Source of the DNA: Cellvibrionaceae bacterium
Lineage (GTDB): Bacteria; Pseudomonadota; Gammaproteobacteria; Pseudomonadales; Cellvibrionaceae
Length of the DNA: 64,000 nucleotides
Direction of reading: 5' to 3'
Assembly (NCBI GenBank): GCA_002707785.1
Contig: PANW01000032.1
Coordinates: 137,205-201,204 of the forward strand
Of the stretch, positions 63,363 to 64,000 are shown in pieces. Both the position numbers and the translations under genes were made by a program. Each line of letters opens with the position of its first letter. Position 1 is the first letter of the stretch. The notes below the pieces were generated by a model that was not told where the DNA came from, made no database searches, and saw only the letters and a list, made by a program, of their open reading frames with translations.

Positions 63363-64000
63363 ATGAACAAAGAAACACTCACCCACTTAAAGCTTCTCGA
63401 AGCTGAGAGCATACAAATCTTCCGCGAAGTTGCCGCAGAATTCGACAATCCTGTGATGCTCTATTCCGTGGGTAAGGATTCCTCAGTTCTCTTACACTTG
63501 GCTCGTAAAGCCTTCCACCCAGGCAAGATCCCTTTTCCGCTCTTACATGTGGATACCACTTGGAAGTTTCACGAGATGATCGAGTTTCGCGATCGAGTGG
63601 CGGAAGAATACGGTTTCGATCTACTGACTCACATCAATCCTGACGGCGTGGCCATGGGCGTCGGGCCGTTCACTCACGGCAGCGCCAAGCACACCGACAT
63701 CATGAAAACCGAAGGCTTGAAACAAGCTCTCAATCACTACAAGTTTGATGCTGCCTTTGGTGGCGCTCGCCGCGACGAAGAAAAATCTCGCGCGAAAGAA
63801 CGCGTCTATTCCTTCCGTGATAAGAACCATCGCTGGGATCCGAAAAATCAACGTCCAGAATTGTGGAGCATCTACAACAGTGAAGTTGATCCCGGTGAGA
63901 GCATTCGTGTATTTCCGCTGTCAAACTGGACCGAACTGGATATCTGGCAGTACATCTATAAAGAACAAATCCAAATCCCTGACCTCTATTTCGCTAAAGA
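63363..64000 (+). CDS. cysD: Sulfate adenylyltransferase subunit 2 (start of gene; runs off the window)
   Basis: CysD is the ATP-pyrophosphatase subunit of the CysDN sulfurylase. The visible 212 codons contain the PP-loop [21 protein letters not shown] and [10 protein letters not shown]. The [21 protein letters not shown] and [13 protein letters not shown] segments are also diagnostic. The start is ATG 63363 (family start MNKETLTHL) or the adjacent ATG 63360, with AGG upstream. The 3' end and presumably cysN lie beyond the window. Confidence 0.96.
   Translation, partial: MNKETLTHLKLLEAESIQIFREVAAEFDNPVMLYSVGKDSSVLLHLARKAFHPGKIPFPLLHVDTTWKFHEMIEFRDRVAEEYGFDLLTHINPDGVAMGVGPFTHGSAKHTDIMKTEGLKQALNHYKFDAAFGGARRDEEKSRAKERVYSFRDKNHRWDPKNQRPELWSIYNSEVDPGESIRVFPLSNWTELDIWQYIYKEQIQIPDLYFAK

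Noticed and set aside
1..64000. tRNA genes, insertion sequences, prophage or integron
   Set aside because: No transposase, integrase, cloverleaf-like sequence or terminal repeats were recognised on either strand.

Overview
The window is a 64 kb piece of chromosome from a gammaproteobacterium, about half G+C and densely coded on both strands. It has no insertion sequence, prophage, tRNA or rRNA gene. Gene order points to a relative of the pseudomonads within the wider marine or Cellvibrio-like gammaproteobacteria. Examples are surA-pdxA-rsmA-apaG-apaH, dksA-gluQRS-cbrX-cbrA-cbrB-[crcZ-like RNA]-pcnB-folK-dNK-panB, and nrdR-ribD-ribE-ribBA-ribH-nusB-thiL-pgpA. A K+-stimulated membrane pyrophosphatase and a fused ATP sulfurylase/APS kinase argue against Pseudomonas itself. 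The genus cannot be fixed from the sequence alone.

Layout. 1-4.1 kb: end of surA, then pdxA, rsmA, apaG and apaH. 4.1-5.5 kb: a secreted trypsin-like protease converging on an exported MsrA. 5.6-8.4 kb: membrane and soluble pyrophosphatases transcribed divergently. 8.5-13.3 kb: mostly small or regulatory genes, including a tandem pair of unknown coiled-coil proteins, a diguanylate cyclase, cysE, a VanY-type peptidase and a TfoX C-terminal-like protein. 13.4-13.57 kb: a promoter with Fur-box-like sequences and a terminator about 100 nt downstream, a good candidate for an iron-regulated small RNA. 13.7-18.8 kb: htpX, a DegP-like protease, a Rieske protein, sfsA, dksA and gluQRS. 18.9-24.3 kb: the carbon/nitrogen-sensing CbrX-CbrA-CbrB system followed by a CrcZ-like regulatory RNA. 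24.5-27.9 kb: pcnB, folK, a deoxynucleoside kinase and panB. 28.3-35.6 kb: a minus-strand riboflavin/thiamine/phospholipid operon headed by nrdR.

35.7-45.3 kb: a GlxA-type regulator, a DyP peroxidase, ppk-ppx, a DsbA-like protein, a small monooxygenase, an acetyltransferase and a K+/H+ antiporter. 45.3-49.6 kb: a frameshifted GFA-family gene, an SGNH hydrolase, an HD-GYP response regulator and an XRE regulator whose end lies in a 7-bp tandem repeat. 49.8-56.1 kb: an LplT-Aas-like fusion with a damaged synthetase part, a lipase, a membrane diguanylate cyclase and a hydroxyacid dehydrogenase. 56.4-58.2 kb: a truncated globin and glyA. 58.6-61.4 kb: a Rieske oxygenase, a dienelactone hydrolase and a TetR regulator. 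61.5-64 kb: sat-cysC and the start of cysD.

How parts fit. CbrA/CbrB would sense carbon/nitrogen state and activate the A-rich RNA from a sigma-54 promoter. Upstream of that promoter lies a TGTTAC/GTAACA palindrome. The RNA carries at least ten AANAANAA motifs of the kind that titrate Hfq/Crc. Phosphate-energy metabolism recurs (hppA, ppa, ppk, ppx, apaH), as do c-di-GMP turnover (two GGDEF proteins, one HD-GYP) and cysteine/sulfate assimilation (cysE, sat-cysC, cysD).
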